This document shows positions 18,778-26,419 of a DNA stretch of 64,000 bases, in pieces. Location: assembly GCA_965658445.1 (NCBI GenBank), contig CBFHSF010000005.1, forward strand, positions 62,001-126,000, in the 5' to 3' direction. The notes beneath the pieces are model-generated. The model saw nothing but the letters and a program-made list of their open reading frames with translations. It searched no databases and had not been told where the DNA came from. The first letter of the stretch is position 1, and each line of letters starts with the position of its first letter. This DNA is from CBFHSF01 sp965658445 (GTDB lineage Bacteria > Bacteroidota > Bacteroidia > Flavobacteriales > Schleiferiaceae). A program made the position numbers and the translations under genes.

Positions 18778-19384
18778 GTGATTTTTCGAGTTTTTTTTCT
18801 AGATAGTTTAAACCCTCTGCGGAGGCCAATCCGCGGATGTGGTATATGGTGTTTTCGAATTCTACATCGGAAGAATTAAAGCACTCTTCAGGGAAAAAGT
18901 CTCCCTGAGTTACGGCGCAAATTCTGGCGTAGTAGAGTTGAGATATGATTTCGACTGAAAAGTCCTGGCGATAGAGCCCTTCAGAAATTCCTCGGTTGAG
19001 GTTTTTCGTAGTGAGGTCTACAATCATCTTTTCCTTTTGGCCTTCTAACCATTCAAATGTTTTGGGGGCGTAGCGCTTGAGCTGAAAAACCATTTGGGGC
19101 ATGGTTTCCTTCATGCGGGCAGATAGAACGGATTCTATCAAGAGCAATTCATCAATGGCGTTTTCCGATTCTTCAACGGCCTGATAAATCAAACCGCTAA
19201 TGGTCGTGAACATTAACTTGACAGATTTGTCGGTTAAGTCCGCTTTGTTAGAAACGTACTTGTAAAGGGTCTTTTTGGATATTCCAAAGTGCTTTGCCAC
19301 TTCGTCCATTGTAAGCCCCTTGATTCCAATCTTTTGAACCAGCTCAAACGTGCCTTCTAATATGTCTTTTTCCTGCTGTTCCAT
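18770..19384 (-). CDS. TetR-family repressor of the efflux operon
   Basis: A protein of 204 residues from the ATG at 19384. The N-terminal helix-turn-helix reads LTMDEVAKHFGISKKTLYKYV (residues ~27-47), a standard TetR recognition helix. The C-terminal ligand domain is unconserved, as usual. It is the first gene of the operon with the channel, adaptor and pump. A perfect 9-bp inverted repeat lies 35 bases upstream and overlaps the promoter, so autorepression released by a pump substrate is the likely logic. The inducer is unknown. A longer frame (10 more residues) would start inside the promoter box and is rejected. Confidence 0.93.
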   Translation of the reverse strand: MEQQEKDILEGTFELVQKIGIKGLTMDEVAKHFGISKKTLYKYVSNKADLTDKSVKLMFTTISGLIYQAVEESENAIDELLLIESVLSARMKETMPQMVFQLKRYAPKTFEWLEGQKEKMIVDLTTKNLNRGISEGLYRQDFSVEIISQLYYARICAVTQGDFFPEECFNSSDVEFENTIYHIRGLASAEGLNYLEKKLEKSHE

Positions 19385-19394
19385 AAATTCCGGG

Positions 19395-19402
19395 CAAATG
19401 TA
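19395..19402 (-). promoter_or_regulatory. Putative -7 box of the tetR-efflux operon (TACATTTG)
   Basis: TACATTTG on the minus strand matches TAnnTTTG. The ATG follows ten bases later. Upstream TTTG sequence lies inside the 19419-19450 palindrome, so a bound repressor would cover the -33 region. Confidence 0.6.
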
Positions 19403-19418
19403 TAGCAAAAACAATACG

Positions 19419-19450
19419 CCGGAAACAAAAATTGTTTAAAATGTTTCCGG
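19419..19450. promoter_or_regulatory. Candidate TetR operator: perfect inverted repeat CCGGAAACA-N14-TGTTTCCGG
   Basis: Left arm CCGGAAACA (19419-19427) and right arm TGTTTCCGG (19442-19450) are exact reverse complements. A second dyad, AAACAA-AAA-TTGTTT (19423-19437), is nested asymmetrically inside. The arm centres are 23 bp apart, about two helical turns. It sits between tetR and the divergent asnS. Nested dyads of this size can hold two dimers, as QacR does. Confidence 0.8.
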
Positions 19451-19560
19451 TCAATGTTATTTTTACGTTATCAGGGACTTTTACGCGTTTCTTTGGATTT
19501 AAATGATGCGTATAAAAGCAAAAAATTGCAATTTTGCTGGTTCAATACAAGAAAAGAGAT

Positions 19561-20988
19561 ATGACCACAGTAAAAGAGCTTTTGACAAAGACCCCAGTGG
19601 GTTCAGAAGTTGCCGTAAAAGGTTGGGTAAGAACCTTTAGAAGTCGTCGATTCATCAGCTTAAATGACGGATCTACTCCTGCAAATATTCAAGGGGTCGT
19701 GGATTTTGAAAGTTTTGATGAAGAGCTTCTCAAAAAGGTGAATACTGGAGCCTGTCTTTCTATTGCTGGGGATTTGGTGAGCAGCCAAGGCCAAGGTCAG
19801 ACGGTGGAGATCCATGTGAAGGAGATTGAAATTTTAGGGGAATCAGATCCAGAGCACTACCCCTTACAGCCGAAGAAACACAGCTTAGAGTTTTTGCGTG
19901 ATATCGCGCATTTGAGAACGCGTACTGCCACATTTAGCGCGGTTTTTAGAGTGCGTCACGCCATTTCTTTTGCCATCCACAAATACTTTAACGACAACGG
20001 ATATTACTACATAAATACACCTATCATTACGGGAAGTGATGCAGAAGGTGCGGGAGAGATGTTCCGCGTAACCACTATGGACCCTGCCAACCCTCCTCGT
20101 ACGGAGGAAGGGGATGTTGATTACTCTCAGGATTTCTTTGGCAAGGAAACCAACCTTACGGTTTCTGGTCAGTTGGAAGCAGAATTGGCGGCCATGGCAC
20201 TTTCCAAAGTTTACACCTTTGGCCCTACGTTTAGAGCGGAGAATTCTAATACTTCTCGCCACTTGGCTGAGTTTTGGATGATTGAGCCAGAAGTTGCGTT
20301 CAACGACTTGGCAGACAATATGGATCTTTCAGAAGATTTCTTGAAGTACGTAATAAAGTACGCCATGGACCATTGTGCGGAAGACCTGGCCATTTTGGAT
20401 CAGCGTTTTGCCAAAGAAGAAATGACTAAGCCCAAGGAGCAAAGAAGCGAGCAGGGCCTTTTGGAAAAACTTCAGTTTGTAGTTGAAAACAACTTCGTGA
20501 GATTGAGCTATACAGAGGCCATTGAGATTCTCAAAGACTCCAAGCCCAATAAGAAGAAGAAGTTTAAGTACTTGATCGATGAGTGGGGAGCAGACCTTCA
20601 AAGTGAGCACGAGCGCTACTTGGTAGAAAAGCACTTTAAGTCTCCAGTAATCCTATTTGATTACCCTGCAAAGATCAAGGCGTTTTATATGCGATTAAAC
20701 GAAGATGAAAAGACGGTGAGAGCCATGGATGTTCTCTTCCCTGGAATTGGAGAAATCGTCGGGGGATCTCAAAGAGAAGAGCGCTTTGATGTTCTTAAAA
20801 AGAAGATGGAAGAGTTTGACATTCCAGAAGAAGAAATGAATTGGTACTTGGATACTCGTCGTTTTGGAACCTGTGTACATTCAGGCTTTGGACTGGGATT
20901 GGAGCGCTTGGTTCAGTTCATCACCGGAATGGGCAACATTCGCGATGTCATTCCCTTCCCTAGAACTCCAGGTAAGGCGGATTTTTAG
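19561..20988 (+). CDS. asnS: Asparaginyl-tRNA synthetase
   Basis: A class IIb synthetase of 475 residues that charges tRNA-Asn. The N-terminal OB-fold (VAVKGWVRTFRSRRFISLND) reads the anticodon. The catalytic core has motif 2 (FRAENSNTSRHLAEFWMIEPE region) and motif 3 (GLGLERLVQFITGMGNIRDV) with the ATP-binding Arg. RHLAEFWMIEPE favours Asn over Asp specificity. The ATG at 19561 is chosen because the OB fold starts ~20 residues later; the frame also opens nine codons earlier at a non-ATG. A 120-bp repeat pair follows directly. Confidence 0.97.
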   Translation: MTTVKELLTKTPVGSEVAVKGWVRTFRSRRFISLNDGSTPANIQGVVDFESFDEELLKKVNTGACLSIAGDLVSSQGQGQTVEIHVKEIEILGESDPEHYPLQPKKHSLEFLRDIAHLRTRTATFSAVFRVRHAISFAIHKYFNDNGYYYINTPIITGSDAEGAGEMFRVTTMDPANPPRTEEGDVDYSQDFFGKETNLTVSGQLEAELAAMALSKVYTFGPTFRAENSNTSRHLAEFWMIEPEVAFNDLADNMDLSEDFLKYVIKYAMDHCAEDLAILDQRFAKEEMTKPKEQRSEQGLLEKLQFVVENNFVRLSYTEAIEILKDSKPNKKKKFKYLIDEWGADLQSEHERYLVEKHFKSPVILFDYPAKIKAFYMRLNEDEKTVRAMDVLFPGIGEIVGGSQREERFDVLKKKMEEFDIPEEEMNWYLDTRRFGTCVHSGFGLGLERLVQFITGMGNIRDVIPFPRTPGKADF

Positions 20989-21000
20989 CAACTAGATTTT

Positions 21001-21107
21001 CGGAAAAGGACTTGATTAGTCGGAGTACTCTCGCCAAGTAAACTTGCCTCGCGTGTCCGTACCTATCGGACCGGTGCTCAACCAAAATCAACCATTGAGT
21101 GGTTTTT
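21001..21107 (+). ncRNA. Candidate small RNA unit 1
   Basis: The first repeat unit, with predicted three-way-junction-like folding (GAGTAC/GTGCTC; CAAG/CTTG; GTCCG/CGGAC). A short AACCA-TTGAG-TGGTT stem plus T5 ends it at 21090-21107. It has no promoter of its own, so it may be processed from the asnS 3' end. The structure is predicted by eye only. Confidence 0.4.
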
Positions 21108-21120
21108 CAATGAGGAATTT

Positions 21121-21235
21121 CGGTAAAGGTTTTAATTAGTCGGAGTACGCTCGCTAAGTTCCTTAGCTCGCGTGTTCCTTAACTATCGGACCGGTGCTCA
21201 ACCAAAATCAACCGACGCTACGCGCGGTTTTTTTT
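21121..21235 (+). ncRNA. Candidate small RNA unit 2
   Basis: The second repeat unit. It has the same closing helix, a perfect GCTAAG-TTC-CTTAGC hairpin, and a stronger terminator: AACCG-A-CGC / GCG-CGGTT at 21210-21229, followed by a run of eight T's. It is convergent with the tRNA-Ala gene. Confidence 0.4.
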
Positions 21236-21289
21236 GTTTAAAACTTCACTTTTGAGTAAACTCAAGCTCGTTTTAAAACAAAAAAATCC

Positions 21290-21307
21290 CAATGGTGAAT
21301 ACCATTG
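21290..21307 (-). terminator. Terminator of the tRNA-Ala transcript
   Basis: CAATGGT (21290-21296) and ACCATTG (21301-21307) form a perfect 7-bp stem with loop GAAT. On the minus strand it is followed by GGGATTTTTTTG. Confidence 0.85.
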
Positions 21308-21319
21308 AGATTTTGGTTG

Positions 21320-21393
<74 letters not shown>

Positions 21394-21466
21394 AGAGCGG
21401 AGGCAAATATAAAGCAAATTTCAAATAATGCACGTAGGATTAGTTTTTTCTTTTCCTTTGTATTCT

Positions 21467-22372
21467 ATGGGAACAAAACTTCTTCACGCCGTCATTATTC
21501 TTATGGGTTGGATGCCTTTTTGGATGATGTATATGTTGTCTGATATGCTCTATATTATCGTGTACAGAATCTTGGGATATCGCAAAGAAGTTGTGTCCAA
21601 AAACCTCAAGATTGCATTCCCAGAAAAGTCCGATGCAGAGCGTAAAAAGATCATGGATCAATTCTACAGAAACTTCCTGGATATGAGCCTGGAATCCATC
21701 AAGGGTTTTACCATTGAGGAGGAGGAATTGATCAGCAGATATACCTTTGCAAAGTCAGAATACGCATCTTTTCTAAAAACTGATAAGCAATCGGTTATCG
21801 CCGTTGCAGGACATTATACCAATTGGGAATGGGGTGTGAAAATCACACCGCCTCAGGTAGGTGCTAAGAAGGTGGTGGGAATTTATAAGCCCATCAAGAA
21901 TAAACCGGTTGAAGAGCTGACCAACAGTTATAGAAGGTTGTTTGGAATGAATCTCGTGCCTACAACAGAAACCCGCTTGGCCTTTGACGAGTACGTTCCA
22001 AAGAATGTGCTCTTTATGATGGTTGCCGATCAGAGCCCCACCAATGTAGAAAAGAGCTATTGGACGATGTTCTTTAATCGTCCTACGATGACTTTGCATG
22101 GGCCTGAGTACTATGCGAGAAAATACAAACTACCCATTGTGTTTTTAGATATTCAAAGAGTAAAGCGAGGATATTATACGGTGACTCCATCTTTGTTGGT
22201 TCAGGATGTTTCGCAGTATGAAGACGGGGTTCCTACCCAGATGTATATGAGTAAGTTGGAGGAGATCATTAAGGCAAAGCCAGAAGATTGGCTGTGGACT
22301 CATAAGCGATGGAAGCACAACATAGAAAAGTATCCAAACGCCCGTGTGGCGGGAATGGAAACAAACCCTTAA
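21467..22372 (+). CDS. Lipid A biosynthesis-type lauroyl/lysophospholipid acyltransferase (LpxL/HtrB family)
   Basis: A protein of 301 residues. One N-terminal membrane anchor (LLHAVIILMGWMPFWMMYML) is followed by VGYRKEVVSKNLKIAFPEKS-type sequence. The catalytic HxxxxE reads GHYTNWEWG near residue 120, with the later conserved block VADQSP. These enzymes add secondary acyl chains to lipid A at the inner membrane. The ATG at 21467 puts the anchor at the distance usual for the family. An ATG at 21428 adds 13 residues and cannot be excluded. It is convergent with tRNA-Ala and followed by the structured element at 22418. Confidence 0.9.
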   Translation: MGTKLLHAVIILMGWMPFWMMYMLSDMLYIIVYRILGYRKEVVSKNLKIAFPEKSDAERKKIMDQFYRNFLDMSLESIKGFTIEEEELISRYTFAKSEYASFLKTDKQSVIAVAGHYTNWEWGVKITPPQVGAKKVVGIYKPIKNKPVEELTNSYRRLFGMNLVPTTETRLAFDEYVPKNVLFMMVADQSPTNVEKSYWTMFFNRPTMTLHGPEYYARKYKLPIVFLDIQRVKRGYYTVTPSLLVQDVSQYEDGVPTQMYMSKLEEIIKAKPEDWLWTHKRWKHNIEKYPNARVAGMETNP

Positions 22373-22405
22373 CAAATAATTAACGAACCGACCATAACCC
22401 TCAGA

Positions 22406-22413
22406 TAACTTTG
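22406..22413 (+). promoter_or_regulatory. Putative -7 box (TAACTTTG) of a small RNA
   Basis: An exact TAnnTTTG match 34 bases past the acyltransferase stop, with no open reading frame behind it. No TTG was found at the right distance for a -33 element. Confidence 0.5.
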
Positions 22414-22417
22414 TGCG

Positions 22418-22535
22418 TCTTATATCTGATGAGGCGTTTTAATAGGTAATTATTTGTGTTAAACGGTCGTTCTTTCTACCGATTAAAGCATAGTCATCAT
22501 ATAAAGAAGGCTTCCTTTCGGGGAAGCCTTTTCTC
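22418..22535 (+). ncRNA. Candidate structured small RNA with own terminator
   Basis: The unit starts about five bases after a TAACTTTG box. TTATA-TGATGA (22420-22424, 22427-22432) pairs with TCATCA-TATAA (22494-22504), an 11-bp helix with a two-base bulge that closes most of the transcript. Immediately after comes AAGGCTTCC (22507-22515) pairing with GGGAAGCCTT (22521-22530), then TTCTCTTT. There is no convincing ORF. It does not show the SRP RNA core, and the CTGATGAG inside lacks the rest of a hammerhead. It could instead be the acyltransferase 3' UTR. Confidence 0.5.
22507..22534 (+). terminator. Intrinsic terminator
   Basis: AAGGCTTCC / GGGAAGCCTT, loop TTTCG, followed by a T-rich stretch. 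It ends the acyltransferase transcript and the candidate small RNA. Confidence 0.85.
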
Positions 22536-22590
22536 TTTCAGTATGTTGGAACGATGTGAATAAAGAGAGATAAAATTTTGAAACGAAGCA

Positions 22591-23460
22591 TTAGACTTCT
22601 CGAGAATCAATGATTTCGTTGGTCCGCTCAATGGCTTTTTTGAGTTTGTAATCGCTCCACTTTCCTCCGTAGTATTTATTGAGGTATTCGTCTAATTTTC
22701 TGATGACAAATACATTGTAAGCGCCCTTGAGTTTTCCAAGACTAGACTCTGCAATGGTTCGTAAGCTCATGCTAAAGGAACCATCTATGTATTGAATGTA
22801 ATGCCAGATACCGCTAGGCATAAAAAGGGTTTCTCCATGTTTCAAATCGGTCTGGTAGCCTTGTGCCAACTTTAGGGCTGGATACTTTTCGTAATCTACA
22901 TCCGATAGGTCTGCAGCACTGTGTGTGCTAAAGGGGATCTTGTATAAGTACTTGGTCTGATCTTGATCAAAAAGGGTAATCCTCTTGGTGCCTCTAAACT
23001 GAGTGATAAACACATTGCTCAGGTCAATGTCGTAATGCAATCTCACGTCACTGCCTGCGGCTCCAAAAAACAAATAAGGGAAGTCCCGCAAGTAACCCTC
23101 TGTAATGTCGGGGAAGTCAAAATCTTCTTTGAGTTCGGGAACAATCTTAAAAAGGTTGAAAAGGAAAATTCTCAAATCACTGGGCTCTCCACTTTCCACG
23201 AGGTTCAAATACTCGCCAAAGGGAACTTCTTTTACCGGAGGCATTTCTATTCTCGTGGGTTCATTGTCCACCCATCGGCCGTGAAGTTTTACCTTTTCTG
23301 TACCTGCAACGGAACGCAAATAGTCAAAGGTCCATTTTTCCTTGGCGTTCCAGCCTTCAGAAAATGAACGAATTACCACCGGGATGGAAGGCTTAAGATA
23401 CTTCTCGGTAAATTCTTCTTTGGTTATTTGGTCGACAACCTCAATGGGTTTCAGTTGCAT
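22591..23460 (-). CDS. JmjC-like cupin (Cupin_8) oxygenase
   Basis: A protein of 289 residues from the ATG at 23460. The fold is that of the Fe(II)/2-oxoglutarate cupin-8 family. The metal triad is visible as LHYDIDLSN (His, Asp) and, ~75 residues later, MPSGIWHYIQYI (His). The N-terminal part has IPVVIRSFSEGW, typical of the family start. Relatives hydroxylate proteins or small molecules; the substrate here is unknown. It is downstream of the ALDH gene on the same strand with a 68-base gap, so it may or may not be part of that operon. The frame is open a further 28 codons upstream, but those residues are not family-like. Confidence 0.82.
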   Translation of the reverse strand: MQLKPIEVVDQITKEEFTEKYLKPSIPVVIRSFSEGWNAKEKWTFDYLRSVAGTEKVKLHGRWVDNEPTRIEMPPVKEVPFGEYLNLVESGEPSDLRIFLFNLFKIVPELKEDFDFPDITEGYLRDFPYLFFGAAGSDVRLHYDIDLSNVFITQFRGTKRITLFDQDQTKYLYKIPFSTHSAADLSDVDYEKYPALKLAQGYQTDLKHGETLFMPSGIWHYIQYIDGSFSMSLRTIAESSLGKLKGAYNVFVIRKLDEYLNKYYGGKWSDYKLKKAIERTNEIIDSREV

Positions 23461-23528
23461 AAAAGGAGCTTTTATTCCCACTAATGTAAAAATAACCGCT
23501 CTTTTTTTGAAGGATTTTGATGGCCTTT

Positions 23529-24971
23529 TTACAAGGAAATACAAACGTTTTTGGGCTCGGTAAAGAAGTTCAAGGCTTCAAAACCACCTTCTCTTCCGAC
23601 GCCTGATTGTTTTACTCCTCCAAAAGGAGTTCTCAAGTCTCTGACCAACCAGCAGTTAACCCAAACAATTCCAGAATGAAGGTTCGCAGATACCCTGTGC
23701 GCTTTTTTGAGATTGGAAGTCCAAACGGTGGCAGCAAGTCCATAGGCTGTTGAGTTGGCCATAGTCAAAACCTCTTCTTCCGTATCAAAAGGAGTCAAGG
23801 TTACTACAGGGCCAAAGATCTCTTCCTGATTGGTTCTACACGTGTACTCTAGTCCTTCAATAACTGTGGGTCTTACGTAATATCCGGAGGCGTATTCTCC
23901 TTCCATCAATACTCTTTCGCCACCCGTCAAAACGGTTCCCCCTTCTTCACGAGCGAGTTTAATGTAGCCCAAAACCTTTTCCATGTGGGGTTCAGAAACC
24001 AAAGCTCCCACTTGGGTAGAGTCTTCTGTAGGAGGTCCTACGGTGAGTTTGCTGACCTTTTCTACAAAGGCATCGCGGAATTTATTGTAAATGCTTCTTT
24101 CGATGAAAATTCGAGAACCGCACAAACAGATTTGTCCTTGGTTGGCAAAAGAAGATCGAACGCTGGTTCTCAGCGCATCCTCAAAATCGCAGTCGGCAAA
24201 TATGATATTGGGGTTTTTCCCCCCGAGCTCCAAGCTCAACTTTTTAAACATGGGAGCGGCGGTTCTTGCAATGGTGGCTCCAGTGGCCGTTCCTCCTGTA
24301 AAGGATATCATGGGAATACCCGGGTGCTCCGTGATGGCTGCTCCGACTTTTCCTCCTAAGCCGTGTACAATATTGAGAACTCCTTTGGGAAGTCCTGCCT
24401 CAATACACAATTCAGAAAGTAAAAACGCCGTCATGGGAGTAATTTCACTGGGCTTTGCAACCACGGTATTTCCGCTGGCAAGTGCTGGAGCAATTTTCCA
24501 AGTAAAGAGATACAATGGCAAGTTCCAAGGAGAAATACAACCAGCTACCCCAATGGGTTGACGAAGGGTGTAGTTAAATCCAGATTCGCCCATGCTGTGG
24601 GTTTCTGAGGCATCGTGCAAAATAGCGGTAGCGTAAAAAGCAAAATTGTCGCGTGCTCTGGGAATATCTACTGCCGTGGCAAGCTTAACGGGTTTTCCGT
24701 TGTCCTTGCTTTCGGCCTCAGCCAAACGAGGCAAGTTGTCCATGATGAGTTGAGAGATCTTCATCATGATTCTTGAGCGCTCGGCAGCGGGTGTTTTACT
24801 CCAGCTAGGAAAAGCTTCTTTGGCAGCCTTGGCGGCTAGCTCAACATCAGCGGCATCGCTATCGGGAATTTTACTATAGACCTCTCCTCTGGAAGGATCC
24901 ATATTGTCCAAGTACTGGCCTCCCACAGGGGCCATCATTTCTCCGTTTATGTAGTTTGCTATGGTAATCAT
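23529..24971 (-). CDS. Aldehyde dehydrogenase, ALDH8A1-like (2-aminomuconic 6-semialdehyde dehydrogenase)
   Basis: An NAD-dependent ALDH of 480 residues. It has the catalytic Cys in NQGQICLCGSRIF, the general base Glu in LELGGKNPNIIF, and CISPWNLPLYLFTWKIAPAL. That pattern, together with SESKDNGK-type sequence and WTSNLKKAHRVS, closely follows human ALDH8A1, which oxidises 2-aminomuconate semialdehyde in the kynurenine route. The 3-hydroxyanthranilate dioxygenase gene 1.4 kb away makes that role likely: the dioxygenase product, after decarboxylation, is this enzyme's substrate. No decarboxylase gene (ACMSD) is in the window. Confidence 0.88.
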   Translation of the reverse strand: MITIANYINGEMMAPVGGQYLDNMDPSRGEVYSKIPDSDAADVELAAKAAKEAFPSWSKTPAAERSRIMMKISQLIMDNLPRLAEAESKDNGKPVKLATAVDIPRARDNFAFYATAILHDASETHSMGESGFNYTLRQPIGVAGCISPWNLPLYLFTWKIAPALASGNTVVAKPSEITPMTAFLLSELCIEAGLPKGVLNIVHGLGGKVGAAITEHPGIPMISFTGGTATGATIARTAAPMFKKLSLELGGKNPNIIFADCDFEDALRTSVRSSFANQGQICLCGSRIFIERSIYNKFRDAFVEKVSKLTVGPPTEDSTQVGALVSEPHMEKVLGYIKLAREEGGTVLTGGERVLMEGEYASGYYVRPTVIEGLEYTCRTNQEEIFGPVVTLTPFDTEEEVLTMANSTAYGLAATVWTSNLKKAHRVSANLHSGIVWVNCWLVRDLRTPFGGVKQSGVGREGGFEALNFFTEPKNVCISL

Positions 24972-24997
24972 AACGCTATGTTGTTTTTCGAAAGTCC

Positions 24998-25455
24998 TTA
25001 TTTCAGGTTATTTTCAATTTTTTCTAATCGTCGCTGGACGGTTTCTTCTCTTTTTGCACCCGATATACTCAAGGCGGCTTCCTTTCTGAAGGTGTAGGAT
25101 TTGGCGCTAAAGGCCTCCTCGAGCTTGGGATTCTCCTTCAAAATGCAGCAAGTGCCTCTGTAATCTCTACTTTCCTAGGGGCCGTGTCCAAGGTGAGTTT
25201 GACAGTGACTTCATCACCTACAACCACTCCCAATTGGGCTCTGATGTCTTTTCGCATAAGTAGCATGTGAAAAGGTGAACCCATTTTTACCAAGAGCCCT
25301 CGGTAGGTAACCCCGTTGCCAAAATCTGCGTGAATTTTGGGGCGGCCGTTGCCGTAAAATGCCTTTACGTCAAAGGGGATTTCCAAAAAGGCCGCATCCT
25401 GCCCATTTTGAGCGTCTTGGACAATGGCTGTTATGGTTTTAGAAGGTACCGACAT
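24998..25455 (-). pseudogene. DUF1905 + YdeI/OmdA protein, split by a frameshift
   Basis: The first frame (25455-25138, 105 residues) is a DUF1905 domain (MSVPSKTITAIVQ...) ending ITEALAAF-stop. Shifting frame at the T4 run (25140-25143 on the plus strand) continues KENPKLEEAFSAKSYTF, then GAKREETVQRRLEKI, to a stop at 24998. That is the C-terminal helix typical of YdeI/OmpD-associated proteins. One extra T would restore a protein of about 152 residues, the usual family length. So the gene carries a one-base deletion, real or an assembly error in a homopolymer, unless frameshifting occurs. The role of the family is unclear (bacteriocin protection has been proposed). It lies 11 bases after the SDR gene. 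Confidence 0.75.
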
Positions 25456-25466
25456 TTGATTGCTGT

Positions 25467-26255
25467 TTACAAGCTTCCGGTTCTTCCTCCGTCTACTGGG
25501 ATGTTGATTCCGTTGATGTAGCTGGCAGCCGGTGAGGCGAGAAAGACTACCGCGTTGGCAACCTCTTCGGGTTTTGCAAAGCGCTTCATGGGAACTTCCG
25601 AAGTCATTTCTTCTACAATTTCAGCTTCTGACTTGCCCGTCTTGGCCATTTTGTTGTTGATGATTCCCGTCAGTCTTTCCGTAGAAGTAGCGCCAGGTAA
25701 AACGTTGTTAACAGTAATATTGAATGAGCCCACCTCATTGGCCAAGGTTTTGCTCCAATTTCCTACCGCACCACGAATGGTGTTGGACACTCCCAATCCC
25801 GCCAATGGAATTTTTACTGAAGTAGAAATCACATTGATGATGCGACCGAATTTTCTCTTCTTCATCCCAGGGAGAACGGCAGCTGCCAGTTGATGATTAT
25901 TGATCAAATGGAGGTTGAAGGCCGCGTAAAAGGCGTCCAATGTGGCATCGGAGATAGGACCTGCTGGAGGACCTCCGGTGTTGTTAACCAAGATGTCAAC
26001 CTGCCCACCTTGTTTTAGAAAGTGCTCAATGCCTTCTTGAACCGTTTTGGGTTCGCTAAAATCGGCGGCTATATATTGGTGAACTTGCCCATTGGGGGTA
26101 GGTAGTGCAGCTACTGTGTTTTTCAATTTTTCTTCGTTGCGGGCCATGCAGACAACAGTGGCTCCGAGGCTGGCCATTTCTATGGCGGCAGCCTTTCCAA
26201 TTCCCTGTGTACTTCCGCACACTAGGGCCGTTTTGTTTTCCAGTGAAATATCCAT
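25467..26255 (-). CDS. Short-chain dehydrogenase/reductase lacking the usual Tyr-x3-Lys
   Basis: A Rossmann-fold SDR of 262 residues. The cofactor motif is GSTQGIG (residues 14-20), the structural NNTGG is present, and the C-terminal motif is INGINIPVDGGRTGSL. The active-site Ser is likely in VISTSVKIP. The expected YxxxK is replaced by SNTIR in GLGVSNTIRGAV, a known sub-branch of SDRs whose chemistry is uncertain. It is first in a minus-strand unit with the DUF1905 and ALDH genes and divergent from 3-hydroxyanthranilate dioxygenase, so a role near kynurenine breakdown is suggested by context only. Confidence 0.88.
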   Translation of the reverse strand: MDISLENKTALVCGSTQGIGKAAAIEMASLGATVVCMARNEEKLKNTVAALPTPNGQVHQYIAADFSEPKTVQEGIEHFLKQGGQVDILVNNTGGPPAGPISDATLDAFYAAFNLHLINNHQLAAAVLPGMKKRKFGRIINVISTSVKIPLAGLGVSNTIRGAVGNWSKTLANEVGSFNITVNNVLPGATSTERLTGIINNKMAKTGKSEAEIVEEMTSEVPMKRFAKPEEVANAVVFLASPAASYINGINIPVDGGRTGSL

Positions 26256-26279
26256 GCAACGAAAGTAGTAAAACCCACA

Positions 26280-26294
26280 TGATTAAAATAATCA
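26280..26294. promoter_or_regulatory. Candidate operator TGATTA-AAA-TAATCA
   Basis: A perfect 15-bp dyad in the 164-base divergent gap between the SDR and 3-hydroxyanthranilate dioxygenase genes, 25 bases from the SDR start. It is well placed to control the SDR side or both. AsnC/Lrp-type regulators often control kynurenine genes in other bacteria, but none is encoded nearby. Confidence 0.45.
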
Positions 26295-26419
26295 AAAGCA
26301 TTTCGAGACACCTTTCGCACAAGCTTCTTTGAGATTATTGTTTCGGTCAAAATTTAGAATTTATCCACTGAACTCTTACCTTGCCACAAATTGAAAAGTA
26401 ATTCCTAATCCCTTTCTGT

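Larger units (their letters stand above)
20996..21236 (+). repeat. Tandem pair of ~120-bp repeats, each ending in a terminator-like hairpin
   Basis: Copy 1 (21001-21093) and copy 2 (21121-21213) are offset by exactly 120 bp. They share long identical blocks (TTAGTCGGAGTAC/G, CTCGCGTG, and a run from TATCGGACCGGTGCTCA onward) with differences between. Each copy can fold into a closing helix GAGTAC/GTGCTC (21023-21028 with 21074-21079 in copy 1) around two hairpins. The first hairpin is CAAG/CTTG in copy 1 and CTAAG/CTTAG in copy 2, a compensatory C-G to T-A change. Each copy ends in an AACC(A/G)...(T/C)GGTT stem followed by T's. No coding frame or promoter box was seen. Confidence 0.8.

Noticed and set aside
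22425..22432. CTGATGAG resembling a hammerhead ribozyme core
   Set aside because: The required GAAA and cleavage-site partner segments are absent, and the bases are better explained by the closing helix of the candidate RNA.
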